Source of the DNA: Adiantum capillus-veneris
Lineage: Eukaryota > Streptophyta > Polypodiopsida > Polypodiales > Pteridaceae
Direction of reading: 5' to 3'
Assembly (NCBI GenBank): GCA_014529385.2
Contig: CM043952.1
Location: forward strand, 71,119,299-71,183,298
DNA: 64,000 bases
In this document: piece by piece, positions 55,057 to 64,000 of the stretch
How the letters are laid out: the number at the start of each line of letters is the position of its first letter
Position numbering within the stretch: the first letter of the stretch is position 1
Translations under genes and position numbers: made by a program
The notes under the pieces: model-generated
Seen by the model: only the letters and a program-made list of their open reading frames with translations
Told to the model about the DNA's origin: nothing
The model's database searches: none

Positions 55057-55764
55057 ATGGAGAGCCAACGCCAAATGTCTAGATATCCTCTTTTCTTTGG
55101 AGAGCCTGGAGAGGATGCAGAATTATTTCTAGCGAATTTCAAGATGTCTTGCCGTATCAAGAGGATAGTAACTGATCAAGAACGTGTAGAAATGTTTGGG
55201 GTGGTCCTTAGGAAAGATGCTAGCACTTGGTTTGACTCTTTGCCTGAGGAAGTTAAAGGGAATTACACGGAAGTTTTGAATCGTTTCAAGAAATACTTCT
55301 TTGATCCCCAAAACACTCAAAAATTATGGCAAGACATTGTTTCTCATAAGCAAAAAGACTTAGATGACTACTACTTGTACAAGCAAGAGTTTCTACGTCT
55401 TTGGGCTATATGGATACGAAATGTTGCTAACCCTGGTGATGGTGCAGAATTTTTAAAGAAGGAGAGGTTCATAGCCGGACTCTTTCCTGACCTTAAGGTA
55501 AAAGTTGAGGCGGGTGCACTTGCTACTTTTGATGCAGCGGAAACTAGGGCTGCTGAGAAGTATAGGAAACTCAAGTGCTTAAGGGGAGAGGTTCCAATAG
55601 AAGGTCTTAGACCCAAAAGTAAGTCACAAGCATCAACATCTAGGGAGCTTCCTGAGGTAACGGCTGAAGTGATTGAGAAGTTAAATGAATCTTTAAGCAG
55701 CCTGCCAATTCACCTTGCACAAGCTGTAGGTCCAAAGGGACAAGCAAAGAAGTCAGAAGAGTGA
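55057..55764 (+). CDS. gag: Gag capsid protein of the Ogre-like element
   Basis: 235 residues from a good ATG (MESQRQMSRYPLFFGEPGEDAELFLANF). Capsid features: VLRKDASTWFDSLPEEV, LNRFKKYFFDPQNTQKLWQDI, DYYLYKQEFLRLWAIWIR, FLKKERFIAGLFPDLKVKV, then a basic helix and a linker. It forms the particle. A TGA at 55,762-55,764 ends it, but the same frame stays open into the zinc knuckle, which starts about ten codons later. Read-through or a simple mutation could explain this. Confidence 0.85.
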   Translation: MESQRQMSRYPLFFGEPGEDAELFLANFKMSCRIKRIVTDQERVEMFGVVLRKDASTWFDSLPEEVKGNYTEVLNRFKKYFFDPQNTQKLWQDIVSHKQKDLDDYYLYKQEFLRLWAIWIRNVANPGDGAEFLKKERFIAGLFPDLKVKVEAGALATFDAAETRAAEKYRKLKCLRGEVPIEGLRPKSKSQASTSRELPEVTAEVIEKLNESLSSLPIHLAQAVGPKGQAKKSEE

Positions 55765-56889
55765 GATCCACCACGAACTAGGAGAGTCTTGCAATGTTGG
55801 AATTGCGGAGAGTCTGGACATGGGATGTATAATTGTCCTTGGCCCTGTGGAGAGCCAGGGAGACCTAACTTGAATTACCCAGTGATGAATGCAGGAGAAG
55901 GAGCTGGTCAACAACCAAGGCTTCTACAAAGGCCAAATGGACCAAGACCACCTCCACAAGGGGTAGAAGGAGTTCCACCTTTGCCAGATCCAAATGTGCA
56001 TGTGGTAGAGGTGACAAATTCAAATGAGGTTGACATGGAAGCCAATGGCATTAAGCGTGGCCGAGGAAAAGGTAAAGAGAAAGAAGGAGTCACATCACAG
56101 AGTGACCATGGACAAGGCAAGAAGGCAAAGGAAACCAAGAGGACTCGACGTCGTATCAACCTCCAAGACTTCCCTCTTGGACATGGTATGGCTCCGTACA
56201 ACTTGTTGGAAGACATGAGAGGTAAGGGTCCTGATATTTCATGGCCTCAATTTCTTGCATTATGTCCACAAGTAAGGAGGGATTTAACAAGGGCAGTTAG
56301 CACTAGGAGAAAGGTAAAAGAGAGTGTGCCTGTTGTAAAAATTGCACAAGCAGAAATGAATGAGGACATTACACCGGTGCTAGACTGTTACATCAAAGGA
56401 AGATTGGTTAGGAAAGGTCTAGTGGATGGGGGTGCACAAATTTGCATCATGACAGAGGGAATCATGCAAAGACTAGGCATGCACATCCATGAGACACCTG
56501 AAATCAAAGTCAAGATGGCAAACAATAGCAAGGCTAGGTGTGTAGGCATTTGTAAAAATGTCTTTGTAGAGGCCTTTGGCATTAAGAAAGCGATGGATTT
56601 TTATGTTATGTTGACCAAGGGAAGTGGTTATCCATTTATCCTAGGAAGACCATGGCTAATGAAAATGCGAGCTTTGCAGGATTGGGAGAGTGGGAAATTA
56701 ATTTGCAGGAATGACAATCATAAGAAGGTTGTCTTTGACATGAAGGAGCAACGCCAAGAGGAGCTCCATGAAGAATCATCTCAAAGTGAGACGGAAGAAG
56801 GTTGGACCGATAGCACTTCAGAAGAAGAAAGTAGCGGCAGCATTACTGAAGAGGAGTCTTCCATCGAAGTCATGGGGGTAAGGTTTTAG
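55765..56889 (+). CDS. nucleocapsid zinc knuckle and aspartic protease of the Ogre-like element
   Basis: Same frame as gag. CCHC knuckle CWNCGESGHGMYNC near its start, then a Pro-rich and a Lys-rich linker (GKGKEKEG, KKAKETKRTRRR). The protease has active site KGLVDGGAQICIM (D-G-G), VKMANNSKARCVGI and PFILGRPWLMKMRALQDW. The tail is acidic (56,750-56,870). It ends in TAG at 56,887, with a further TAA at 56,986 before pol, again in the same frame. The protease would cut the polyprotein; the knuckle binds RNA. Confidence 0.85.
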   Translation, partial: DPPRTRRVLQCWNCGESGHGMYNCPWPCGEPGRPNLNYPVMNAGEGAGQQPRLLQRPNGPRPPPQGVEGVPPLPDPNVHVVEVTNSNEVDMEANGIKRGRGKGKEKEGVTSQSDHGQGKKAKETKRTRRRINLQDFPLGHGMAPYNLLEDMRGKGPDISWPQFLALCPQVRRDLTRAVSTRRKVKESVPVVKIAQAEMNEDITPVLDCYIKGRLVRKGLVDGGAQICIMTEGIMQRLGMHIHETPEIKVKMANNSKARCVGICKNVFVEAFGIKKAMDFYVMLTKGSGYPFILGRPWLMKMRALQDWESGKLICRNDNHKKVVFDMKEQRQEELHEESSQSETEEGWTDSTSEEESSGSITEEESSIEVMGVRF

Positions 56890-56988
56890 CCAAGCAACCA
56901 AGAGACCTCTTGTCAAGGCTTGGAGGAGGTAGGTCCTCAAGAGAACGAAGGTGTTCAAGATGAAGGGATGCTGGAAGGTATGCTATAA

Positions 56989-59900
56989 CCAACACTTACA
57001 AAGGATGAAAGGGAGGAGTTCAAATGTGTGCTAAGGAAGTTTCCTAGGCTTTTTGCTAAAGACTACACCGATGTGCGTGGAGTAGATGCTGTTCAACACA
57101 AAATTGAGTTGAAGCCAGAGGCCACACCTAAGGCTCAGAAGCTACGAAGGCTAGGAGTCATCAAGGAGCAGGCTTTACTCAAGGAGGTAAGAAAGATTCT
57201 AGCAACAGGTTTCATTTATCCAGTGGAGAATTCAGAGTGGGTCTCTCCCGTTGTTGTCACTCCTAAGAAAAACGAAAAGTGGAGGGTGTGTGTGGATTAC
57301 CGTCCACTCAATGAGGCAACAAAAAGAGATCACTTTCCCCTCCCATTTCAGGATGAGATACTAAATGAGGTAGCTGGTCATGAGAAGTACACTGTGTGTG
57401 ATGGCTACTCAGGTTACTTTCAAATAGGGATTGCATTGGAGGATCAATTGAAAACAACCTTTATCACTCCTTGGGGTTGTTATGCTTTTAGAGTCATGCC
57501 ATTTGGTCTGACAAATGCTCCTGCAACATTCCAACGTTTCATGAACATGGTGTTTCAAGCATTCTTTGGAAAGTCAATTAGGGTGTTCATTGATGATTTC
57601 TGTATTTATAGCTCAAAATCATTGCATCTACAAAGGGTAGAAGAAGGTTTAAAGAAGCTCTACGACATGGGAGGTCAACTCAACCCCGACAAGTGCCACA
57701 TAGGTGAGGATGAAGTGATCTTGCTCGGTCACAAGGTTTCCTATAAAGGCATTGAGGTGGATCCTTCAAAGGCAAAGGCTCTTATTGAGCTCCCATCACT
57801 GAAGAGTCTTAAGGAGGTCATCTCTTTCATTCAGAAGGTGAAGTATATGTCACGCTTCATTCACTTAGCCTCGGAGTTGCTTCATCCTTTGCAAAAGTTG
57901 ACACAACAAGTAGAATTTGCATGGTCTGATGAGCTTGAAGAGTATTTTTGTAACATTAAAGTCATTTTGTCAGAGCTACCAACACTCATGCCTCCTTGTT
58001 GGGAGTACACATTCTTTGTTAGCTCTAGTGTTGGAAGGGAAACAATTGGTGCTGTGTTGCTACAACAAGATCCCCATAGTACAAGGATGCGACCCATCTA
58101 CTTTGCTAGTAGGGTCATGAATGCTTTGGAGAGAGACTACACAGAAGCAGAACTCATGATGCTTCCTCTCATGTTTGCGGTGAGAAAGTTTAGATCCTAC
58201 CTGCTACCAAAACCTTTTGTAATTCTCACTGCAGAAAATTTGTTCCCTTGGGTGTCATCTCAAATGAATCTTAGTACTAGGATCTCAAAGTGGATTATGG
58301 AGTTGCAAGAGTTTCAATACTCTTTCAAGGCAGAAGATAGTGTGCGTGCACAATTGGCAGGGATTCTCACTTATAGGGTACATGAGAAGGAAATTAAGGT
58401 GCCTCAAGTAAAGACCCTACCATTGCCGCCACCAAAAAGTATTCCTAATTCTTTTACCTTGTTCTTTGATGGAGCTTTTTGTCGAGCCACAGGGAAAGCA
58501 GGGGGAGGGCTAGTATTGCTCAACCGAAGTGGAGAGGTGGTCATGAAAGAGAAGGTCAATCTACCAGGTTCAACTAGCAACAATGAAGCAGAATATGACA
58601 CACTACTTCATGGTTTAAAAATATGTATTGGCCATGGTATACAACGTCTCATGGTAAAAGGGGATGCACTTCTCATTGTGAAGCAGATTTTAGGCATCTG
58701 GGCATGCAAAAATGAAAGACTAAGGGCCAAAGTTCATACCATCCGTAGGCTATTTAATCAATTTGAGGAGGTGCAATTATATCAGATTCCTACGAAACAA
58801 AATGAAGATGCTGATTTACTTGCACAACAAGCCGTTGCATGTGTAAAGAAAGAAGTGCAGGTCATCATGGTGGCGGCTGCTGTGAAGCAACCGAGGTACC
58901 AGGGATTGGAGTCATTGGCTCCCATCATTGGCTACATTTTGGAGGGTGAGTTTCCATCAGACTTCACAAAAGCTCAGAAGAGGAGACTCATGAAGAAGGC
59001 AAGTGCAGATCTCTTCCTAGAAGACTCCCTCTATCAAAGAGGGAAGGATCAAGTGTGCAGAAGAGTACCAACTATCGAGGAAATTCCAGCCATTCTAAAA
59101 GGTTTGCATGAAGAGGCATGTGGTGGTCATTTTGCCCAAGAATCAGCTGTGAAGAAGATTTTGCTTGCGGGGTATGTTTGGCCAAGCTTGCATGTGGATG
59201 TTCAACATTGGTGTAAAAGCTGTCACAATTGTCAGATAAATGGAAATAGAATATTGGTGCATGGACCGAGGCAAATAGTGCTTGCAAATGGACCCTTTGA
59301 AAAGTGGGGCATTGATGCTATGGGTCCTCTGCCTAGGACAAAAAATGGTAAACTCTACATTCTAGTGGCTGTAGACTATATGACTAGGTGGGTGGAAGCT
59401 CAAAGTGTGGCAAGAGTGAATGAGAGGACAATTAGCAAGTTTGTGTACAATCACATTTGTTGCAGATTTGGCACACCTTTGGAGATTGTTTTTGATAATG
59501 GTCCAGGGTTTAGGAAGGGCTTGCTCACAGAAGTTTGTGAAGAGCTTCACATTCTACATCGTCATAGCACACCATACTACCCACAGTCAAATGGTTTGGT
59601 GGAGAAGGATAATGGTGTCATTGCAGGAATCATTAGAAAGATGGTGCAAAACAACACAAAATTATGGGATGACTTCTTGGATGGTGCCTTGTGGGCATAT
59701 CGAACCACATATAGGGAAGCCACGGAGTTCACACCATTTCACTTGGTCTATGGTCAAGAGGCTTTACAGCCAATTGAGCTAAACATTCCAACAATGCGAC
59801 TTCATGGCAAATCAACACAAGATGATCAAGAAGCATGGATGGATCGACTTCTTACCTTAGCCAAGCTTGAGTGGAAAAGAGAAGCAGCATACGAGTGCTA

Positions 59901-60054
59901 TAAGAGGAAAGCCACACAGACAAAGGAGAAGCTTGACAAGAAACTGAAGGACAAAGGCATCAATGAAGGAGATCTTGTGCTAAGGTATGATAATCGACTC
60001 GATAATCGTTTTGATGCCAAATTTGAAAAACTAGATGGCAAGGGCCATACATAG
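56989..60054 (+). CDS. pol: Pol: reverse transcriptase, two RNase H domains, integrase
   Basis: A 1,022-codon open stretch with no upstream ATG, so part of a polyprotein. RT (~60-240): WRVCVDYRPLN, MPFGLTNAPATF and FIDDF. The first RNase H (~345-460) has FVSSSVGRETIGAVLLQ, TEAELMM and ILTAEN: Ser and Ala replace the usual catalytic Asp positions. The second RNase H (~485-620) keeps LFFDGAF, NNEAEY and VKGDAL. Integrase has its zinc finger (H...H...CKSCHNC) and D-D-E (WGIDAMG, FDNGPGF, GLVEKDNG). The frame breaks at ~60,030-60,040 and continues one frame over. Dual RNase H marks the Tat clade. Confidence 0.9.
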   Translation, partial: PTLTKDEREEFKCVLRKFPRLFAKDYTDVRGVDAVQHKIELKPEATPKAQKLRRLGVIKEQALLKEVRKILATGFIYPVENSEWVSPVVVTPKKNEKWRVCVDYRPLNEATKRDHFPLPFQDEILNEVAGHEKYTVCDGYSGYFQIGIALEDQLKTTFITPWGCYAFRVMPFGLTNAPATFQRFMNMVFQAFFGKSIRVFIDDFCIYSSKSLHLQRVEEGLKKLYDMGGQLNPDKCHIGEDEVILLGHKVSYKGIEVDPSKAKALIELPSLKSLKEVISFIQKVKYMSRFIHLASELLHPLQKLTQQVEFAWSDELEEYFCNIKVILSELPTLMPPCWEYTFFVSSSVGRETIGAVLLQQDPHSTRMRPIYFASRVMNALERDYTEAELMMLPLMFAVRKFRSYLLPKPFVILTAENLFPWVSSQMNLSTRISKWIMELQEFQYSFKAEDSVRAQLAGILTYRVHEKEIKVPQVKTLPLPPPKSIPNSFTLFFDGAFCRATGKAGGGLVLLNRSGEVVMKEKVNLPGSTSNNEAEYDTLLHGLKICIGHGIQRLMVKGDALLIVKQILGIWACKNERLRAKVHTIRRLFNQFEEVQLYQIPTKQNEDADLLAQQAVACVKKEVQVIMVAAAVKQPRYQGLESLAPIIGYILEGEFPSDFTKAQKRRLMKKASADLFLEDSLYQRGKDQVCRRVPTIEEIPAILKGLHEEACGGHFAQESAVKKILLAGYVWPSLHVDVQHWCKSCHNCQINGNRILVHGPRQIVLANGPFEKWGIDAMGPLPRTKNGKLYILVAVDYMTRWVEAQSVARVNERTISKFVYNHICCRFGTPLEIVFDNGPGFRKGLLTEVCEELHILHRHSTPYYPQSNGLVEKDNGVIAGIIRKMVQNNTKLWDDFLDGALWAYRTTYREATEFTPFHLVYGQEALQPIELNIPTMRLHGKSTQDDQEAWMDRLLTLAKLEWKREAAYECYKRKATQTKEKLDKKLKDKGINEGDLVLRYDNRLDNRFDAKFEKLDGKGHT

Positions 60055-60332
60055 TCAAGAAGGCTTTCAATTCTAGTTACTATCAGCTTATGGACTTGAA
60101 CGGTAAAGAGCACTCCAGGAAGGTAAACGGGTATCGCTTGAAGCCCTATTTGAGTCGCCTTCTACCAAAGGATCTACCAAAGATCTGTCCAAAGGCCGCT
60201 GTCTCATGTAAGTATTGTTACATGAAGCATGAGTGTAACACAAACCAAAATTCCAAGGGGCCAAACAATGAAGATCTTGTCAAGGACTCTGAAGCACTCT
60301 CTTTGGAAAAGATGCTCTATGATGGTACATGA
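60039..60332 (+). pseudogene. integrase C-terminal tail, out of frame with pol
   Basis: In the next frame the sequence reads GPYIVKKAFNSSYYQL, then LNGKEHSRKVNGYRLKPYL, matching the C-terminal GPF..V.......YQL.d..G......VNg..LK.Y block of related integrases, including the minus-strand element at 14,838. A one-base frameshift just upstream separates it. It ends with TGA at 60,330. Confidence 0.75.
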
Positions 60333-60346
60333 ATATACCATCATCC

Positions 60347-60360
60347 AGGGGGAGGGCTAA
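60347..60360 (+). other. polypurine tract of the Ogre-like element
   Basis: AGGGGGAGGGCTAA immediately precedes LTR 2 (TGATAGCC). It is nearly the same as the tract before the gag-only element's 3' LTR. Confidence 0.85.
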
Positions 60361-62724
60361 TGATAGCCGTTTTTCGGCTCTTTGTAATTGCCACAGTGAG
60401 TTACCTCACCCTACCAAAATCACCCAAACACTGTCGCTATCCCTACCATTTCACTGTACATAGGCGTGCGTGAGTCACGGGACTTTTCCCATATCTTCTT
60501 AAAAACCCTCAATTAGCTAGTCATTGGGCTAGTTGAGCCAAAAAAATAAAAAATATAAGTATATTATGGCCCATGCGTATGTAAATATTTCTTTGTATAT
60601 AGGACCTAAATAAAAGATTTTTTCATAATTATTTTGGTATTTATTTAAATATTTCTACCTAGGTGTGTGTTATTTATGCTCTGTATATTGCCTCACCATT
60701 ACCACAAATTTTCTTACCATTTTTCATATTCTTTATTCCATATAGAAATATTTTCATGTAGGCTTCTCTTATATTTGGTGTAACTCCACCCCAACAAAAA
60801 TCCAAAAAAACTAGTTTTATTTATGTGTATATTTTTTTACTATTGTGATTTTTCCCTTCCTACATCTAGTTTGTTTTTTTTTCTAAAAAAATTAGAACAC
60901 CAAAAATATTTATCTTTTTATGGTAGCCTCATAATGAGAGAGATTTCTTTTGACCCCTTTATATTTTTCCACTTATATTATTTATATTTGACATGTACAT
61001 ATTTTTTAGACCCCTCAATATTTGATTTTCTTAGTTGTACTATTCACTTATATCATAATCTCAACAATATCTTCAATTATAGACCTACCAAATAAGGTCA
61101 AGGGTAGGTGGCATGCATACATGCACTATGGAGGGCTCACTCTTGGAGGTATTCAAAAGAATCATCCAAAGAAGGACCCCACAAGGACCTTGTGCAGTGG
61201 AAAAAAATGGTCGGTTTTTCTGAATTTTTAAAGTTCACTTGCTCTCCGAATTTGAAAAGGTGATACAAACAAAAGTTGTAGCTCATGGGCTGAACTTTTG
61301 ACTCAAATTTTTTCATATTTTTTTGAGCTACGAGCTGTGAGCTATGATTTTATTAGTGGACCCCAGTTTTCCCATGCTATGCAGCCACACTCTCTCTTCC
61401 ACTTTATCATTTTCCTCTTTCACACACACTTCTCCACTCATCATCCCCACCTCTCTCACCACTCCTCTCTGCACCCTACTCACCTTCTCCTCAACCTTGA
61501 AGAATAAGAGAAACCATGGTGAACTCATACCTCCCACACACAATTCCATTCCAAAATTGACCACCTAGTCTCATTTTTCCTCCTCCAATTTACCCATATC
61601 TATAAAAAAAACCACAAAATTCAGCCTCTTCTCTTAAAAGACAGCATCATGGTGGTTGATTACTCAGCTTCAATTACCTTGTCTTTCAAGGAAGGTCAAG
61701 AGTGGAGAAAAAATGTACCGTCAAAGCTAGTGGACCGTCAACAAGCGTCAAAATTGGCACTACTCAAGACACTTGGAGCATCAACCTTGTAAGAAATCCA
61801 CCTTTTCTTACCTCTTAAGAGTTTTTCTTCCTTATTTGTATCCTACATGGATACTCCCATTGTAAATATCCAATTCCATTTGTAAATTAATACTAACTCT
61901 ACTAACACTAACCCACTATGAAAAGTCCTATCACCTCCATTTCTCTCCTTTCTCTTTCCCCACCAACTTCTTGATAATTCCAAGCAAAAGAAATTAGATA
62001 AATTGCTGAAAATCTAACCCAACCATGGTTAGAGGAGTAACCCTAGCCTTCAAAATTGTTATAAAAGGAGGGTGTAGCTAGCACAAAAGGGGGAGCCTTA
62101 AGCAAGAGCACTATGCTATAGCTTGAGAAGCCAAGCTCAACCTCTCTAGAAGGAGCTCTTGAGTGGAAGCTCATTGTCTTATGCATGTGCATGTGTTGTA
62201 ATAGGGGATTAGCAAGGGAACTCTATGCCATTGTAAGAGAGAGAGTGATCATTCAATTGAGAGTAGGAAATCTATCATTTCTCCTACTAGTGTAAGCCCA
62301 ACATTCGCTGAATCAAGGAGGGTGGATTTGGACTAAGCTTGGATACTTTGTCTCCCTTCCAACGTGAAGTAATGGACAACAATGATGCGTAAGTGTCTTG
62401 GTGTTTTTTGTTAAGTTCTTGATAGCTTGTCTCTGGTGTTGTCATCAATCTAGCCATAAATCCCACATACTGTAACAGGGCGACAGGGTGGAGAGGACTC
62501 CCCTGGCCTTAAGACAGTGATTGGGGTGGCTTTTCTTGTGATGTGTTGTGGTGAAATTTACGCAAGCTATGTTGAACAAATACTAATCTCACTTTGATTT
62601 GTCATGACAGATTTGTAAGAAGGTATTAATGCAACAAGCACCCCCTCCCCCTTTCTCTCTCTTTCTTAAATATATAGTTGTGTTTGCTTGATCATTGCCG
62701 ATACGTTTCAAAGCAGCCCGAGCA

Positions 62725-62771
<47 letters not shown>

Positions 62772-63041
62772 TCTCTCTCGTGTTCTAGTGTGTGAGAGTG
62801 TTCCATTGGTGTTAGGGTTAGTGTAAATTCCTTGCTTGTTGGTGGGTTGCTCTAACGATTCTCCTCTTTTGCGTCCTAGTTCGCTCTTAAACTAGGTGGT
62901 GCCCCTTGTGTAGTTGGGATTTGGCTGTGGGTTTGTTGTTTTGGTTTGTGTTGTGTTGTGCCCCAGCCCCATTGAGCAGCACGGGAGCCTTGAAGGGTGT
63001 CTAGAGGTTGCTCTTCTTGTTGCCCGCCCCGGACCGCCTCA
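60361..63041 (+). mobile_element. LTR 2 of the Ogre-like tandem (2.68 kb)
   Basis: Almost identical to LTR 1. It is followed by a primer-binding site and a fresh internal region rather than by host DNA, so it is shared by two tandem units. Confidence 0.95.
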
Positions 63042-63117
63042 AATTGGTGCCCCCACTGAGGACAGGCTCGTGTATGTTTTGTGAAGGCTCAAGCTTTAGC
63101 ATAATCAAGTAGCTTGC

Positions 63118-63330
63118 ATGAATCACGAGAATTTGTATGATCCCTTCATTCCCATTGCAAGGCAAAAGGTACACATAATTGTGAGTACTAAGTTGCAATT
63201 TCAACGTGTCATTCGTAGAATTTTAGGTTCTCTTAGGTTGGCCGAGATAAACGCTTCAGTAAATCCTTTTATTTTGCCTCTTATTAGGTACGACCTTAGT
63301 TTGGACGTCTATATTTTTGTTTTGTTTTAA
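63118..63330 (+). CDS. accessory ORF a1, second tandem copy
   Basis: Encodes the same 70 residues as the copy at 53,469-53,681. Confidence 0.55.
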   Translation: MNHENLYDPFIPIARQKVHIIVSTKLQFQRVIRRILGSLRLAEINASVNPFILPLIRYDLSLDVYIFVLF

Positions 63331-63351
63331 GCATTAGGTCATGCATAGGCC

Positions 63352-63570
63352 ATGGATAATGGCCCAGGAATAGAGGTTTTTCCCTTTCATTTTACTCCAC
63401 ACATTAGAATAAACATTGCAATTAGTAGAAAGATCCATTTTCAACAACGAATGGTGTTCATGTTTGGTGCCCAAAGAGTAGGAGAAATTCTTGCATCACC
63501 AAACCCTGTCATTCTAGCTCTCATCAACTACCACACTTCTTTTGATGTACATGTGTTCATTTTATTTTAA
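63352..63570 (+). CDS. accessory ORF a2, second tandem copy
   Basis: Encodes the same 72 residues as the copy at 53,703-53,921. Confidence 0.55.
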   Translation: MDNGPGIEVFPFHFTPHIRINIAISRKIHFQQRMVFMFGAQRVGEILASPNPVILALINYHTSFDVHVFILF

Positions 63571-63596
63571 AATGAAGTGCAGCCCGGCAAAATAGT

Positions 63597-64000
63597 GTGT
63601 ATGTTTGTTTTTTCTTTGTCCAAGTTGTTACAAGAAACAAAAAAACGATCATTTGTTCTAACTGGGAATGTGTGTGCATAGAAAGTTCAATCCTTAGAGA
63701 TCTAGCTCTATTACCAATTGAGTTGCAGGAGCAAGTAGTAAGGCGTCTCCCTCATAACAAGAGGGTGGTGAAGTTAAGACGGAAGGTCCTACGCGTGGAT
63801 TCCATTTTCCTCTTGTTGTTGGGCACTAAGGAAGACCGCGCATTCATCCAACTAGTGTGTGCCCTAAGATTGGTAAATAGAGTGAAATTTGGCGTTTGGC
63901 GAGTGCATTTCACCATTGAGGAAGACTCTTCAGGAAACTTGCGGCCAGAGTTCATGCTTCATAGACTCACATTTGGTGAATTTTTCCCTCATTTGCGTCT
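63597..64000 (+). CDS. accessory ORF b1, second tandem copy, cut by the window end
   Basis: The same frame as 53,948-54,351, open to the last base, with one apparent Tyr-to-Phe change in the FGEYFPHL block. Confidence 0.5.
   Translation, partial: MYVCFFFVQVVTRNKKTIICSNWECVCIESSILRDLALLPIELQEQVVRRLPHNKRVVKLRRKVLRVDSIFLLLLGTKEDRAFIQLVCALRLVNRVKFGVWRVHFTIEEDSSGNLRPEFMLHRLTFGEFFPHLR

Larger units (their letters stand above)
50683..60360 (+). mobile_element. Ogre/Tat-like LTR retrotransposon (5' LTR and internal region) with accessory ORFs
   Basis: The 5' LTR (50,683-53,392) is followed by a primer-binding site, four accessory ORFs, gag, nucleocapsid-protease, pol with two RNase H domains, a polypurine tract and a second LTR at 60,361. 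After that LTR the internal sequence starts again and runs to the window end with very few changes, so the arrangement is LTR-internal-LTR-internal. Gag, protease and pol lie in one reading frame, separated only by three stop codons; one frameshift occurs near the pol end. This is the best-preserved autonomous-type element in the window. Confidence 0.9.
63042..64000 (+). mobile_element. start of a second internal region of the Ogre-like element
   Basis: This repeats 53,393-54,351 at an offset of 9,649 bp with almost no differences: primer-binding site 63,045, a1 at 63,118-63,330, a2 at 63,352-63,570, and b1 from 63,597 to the window end. One visible substitution near the end changes TATTTCCC to TTTTTCCC. 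The rest lies outside the window. Confidence 0.95.

Overview
This window is non-genic DNA from a large plant genome. It shows no rRNA, tRNA, CRISPR array or prokaryotic-style operon. Almost every recognisable coding segment belongs to a transposable element: Ty3/gypsy LTR retrotransposons of the dual-RNase-H (Tat/Ogre-like) and chromodomain (chromovirus) types, an En/Spm (CACTA) DNA transposon, and a MULE/FAR1-like transposase relic. Long (CT)n/(GA)n and (CA)n microsatellites separate them. A short PPR-gene relic (28.0-28.3 kb), whose motif phrasing resembles the expanded PPR families of seed-free plants, together with this element mix makes a fern or other seed-free land plant most likely. 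That assignment is inference.

Layout. 1-2.25 kb: tandem array of ~691-bp degenerate units carrying a 24-bp palindrome, next to a minus-strand retroelement primer-binding site and LTR edge. 4.64-12.43 kb: a complete CACTA element (TIRs, 3-bp CAC duplication, subterminal repeats, decayed TNP2 and TNP1-like genes on the minus strand, ~2 kb of CT/CA microsatellite), inserted in a second minus-strand LTR. 14.8-19.6 kb: minus-strand Tat-like element with RT core deleted and its second RNase H tandemly duplicated. 19.6-24.4 kb: plus-strand, 5'-truncated chromovirus with 3' LTR, joined head-to-head to the previous element. 24.9-27.5 kb and 29.6-32.5 kb: two gag-protease relics lacking pol, with the PPR relic between them. 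34.8-35.7 and 42.1-44.2 kb: a MULE/FAR1-like relic split by a well-preserved gag-only LTR element (35,676-42,058; ~1.55-kb LTRs, 4-bp GCAC duplication) that carries an unrecognised 539-residue ORF where pol should be. 46.0-48.4 kb: another gag-protease relic, followed by a (CA)n block. 49.3-50.6 kb: relic of a multi-exon gene with a ParB-like DGNHR motif. 50.7-64.0 kb: a near-intact Ogre-like element in a tandem LTR-internal-LTR-internal arrangement, running off the window.

The most unusual content is in the last element and the gag-only element. The Ogre-like element carries four accessory ORFs between its 5' LTR and gag; they form two pairs of internally duplicated, unrecognised proteins. 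Its first RNase H has lost visible catalytic residues while the second keeps them. The gag-only element shares primer-binding site, polypurine tract and a U5 motif with the Ogre-like element, which suggests a non-autonomous partner relationship, and it encodes a protein of unknown origin with one predicted membrane segment.

All coordinates were read by eye. No database search, alignment program or splice predictor was run. Family names rest on recognised motifs.
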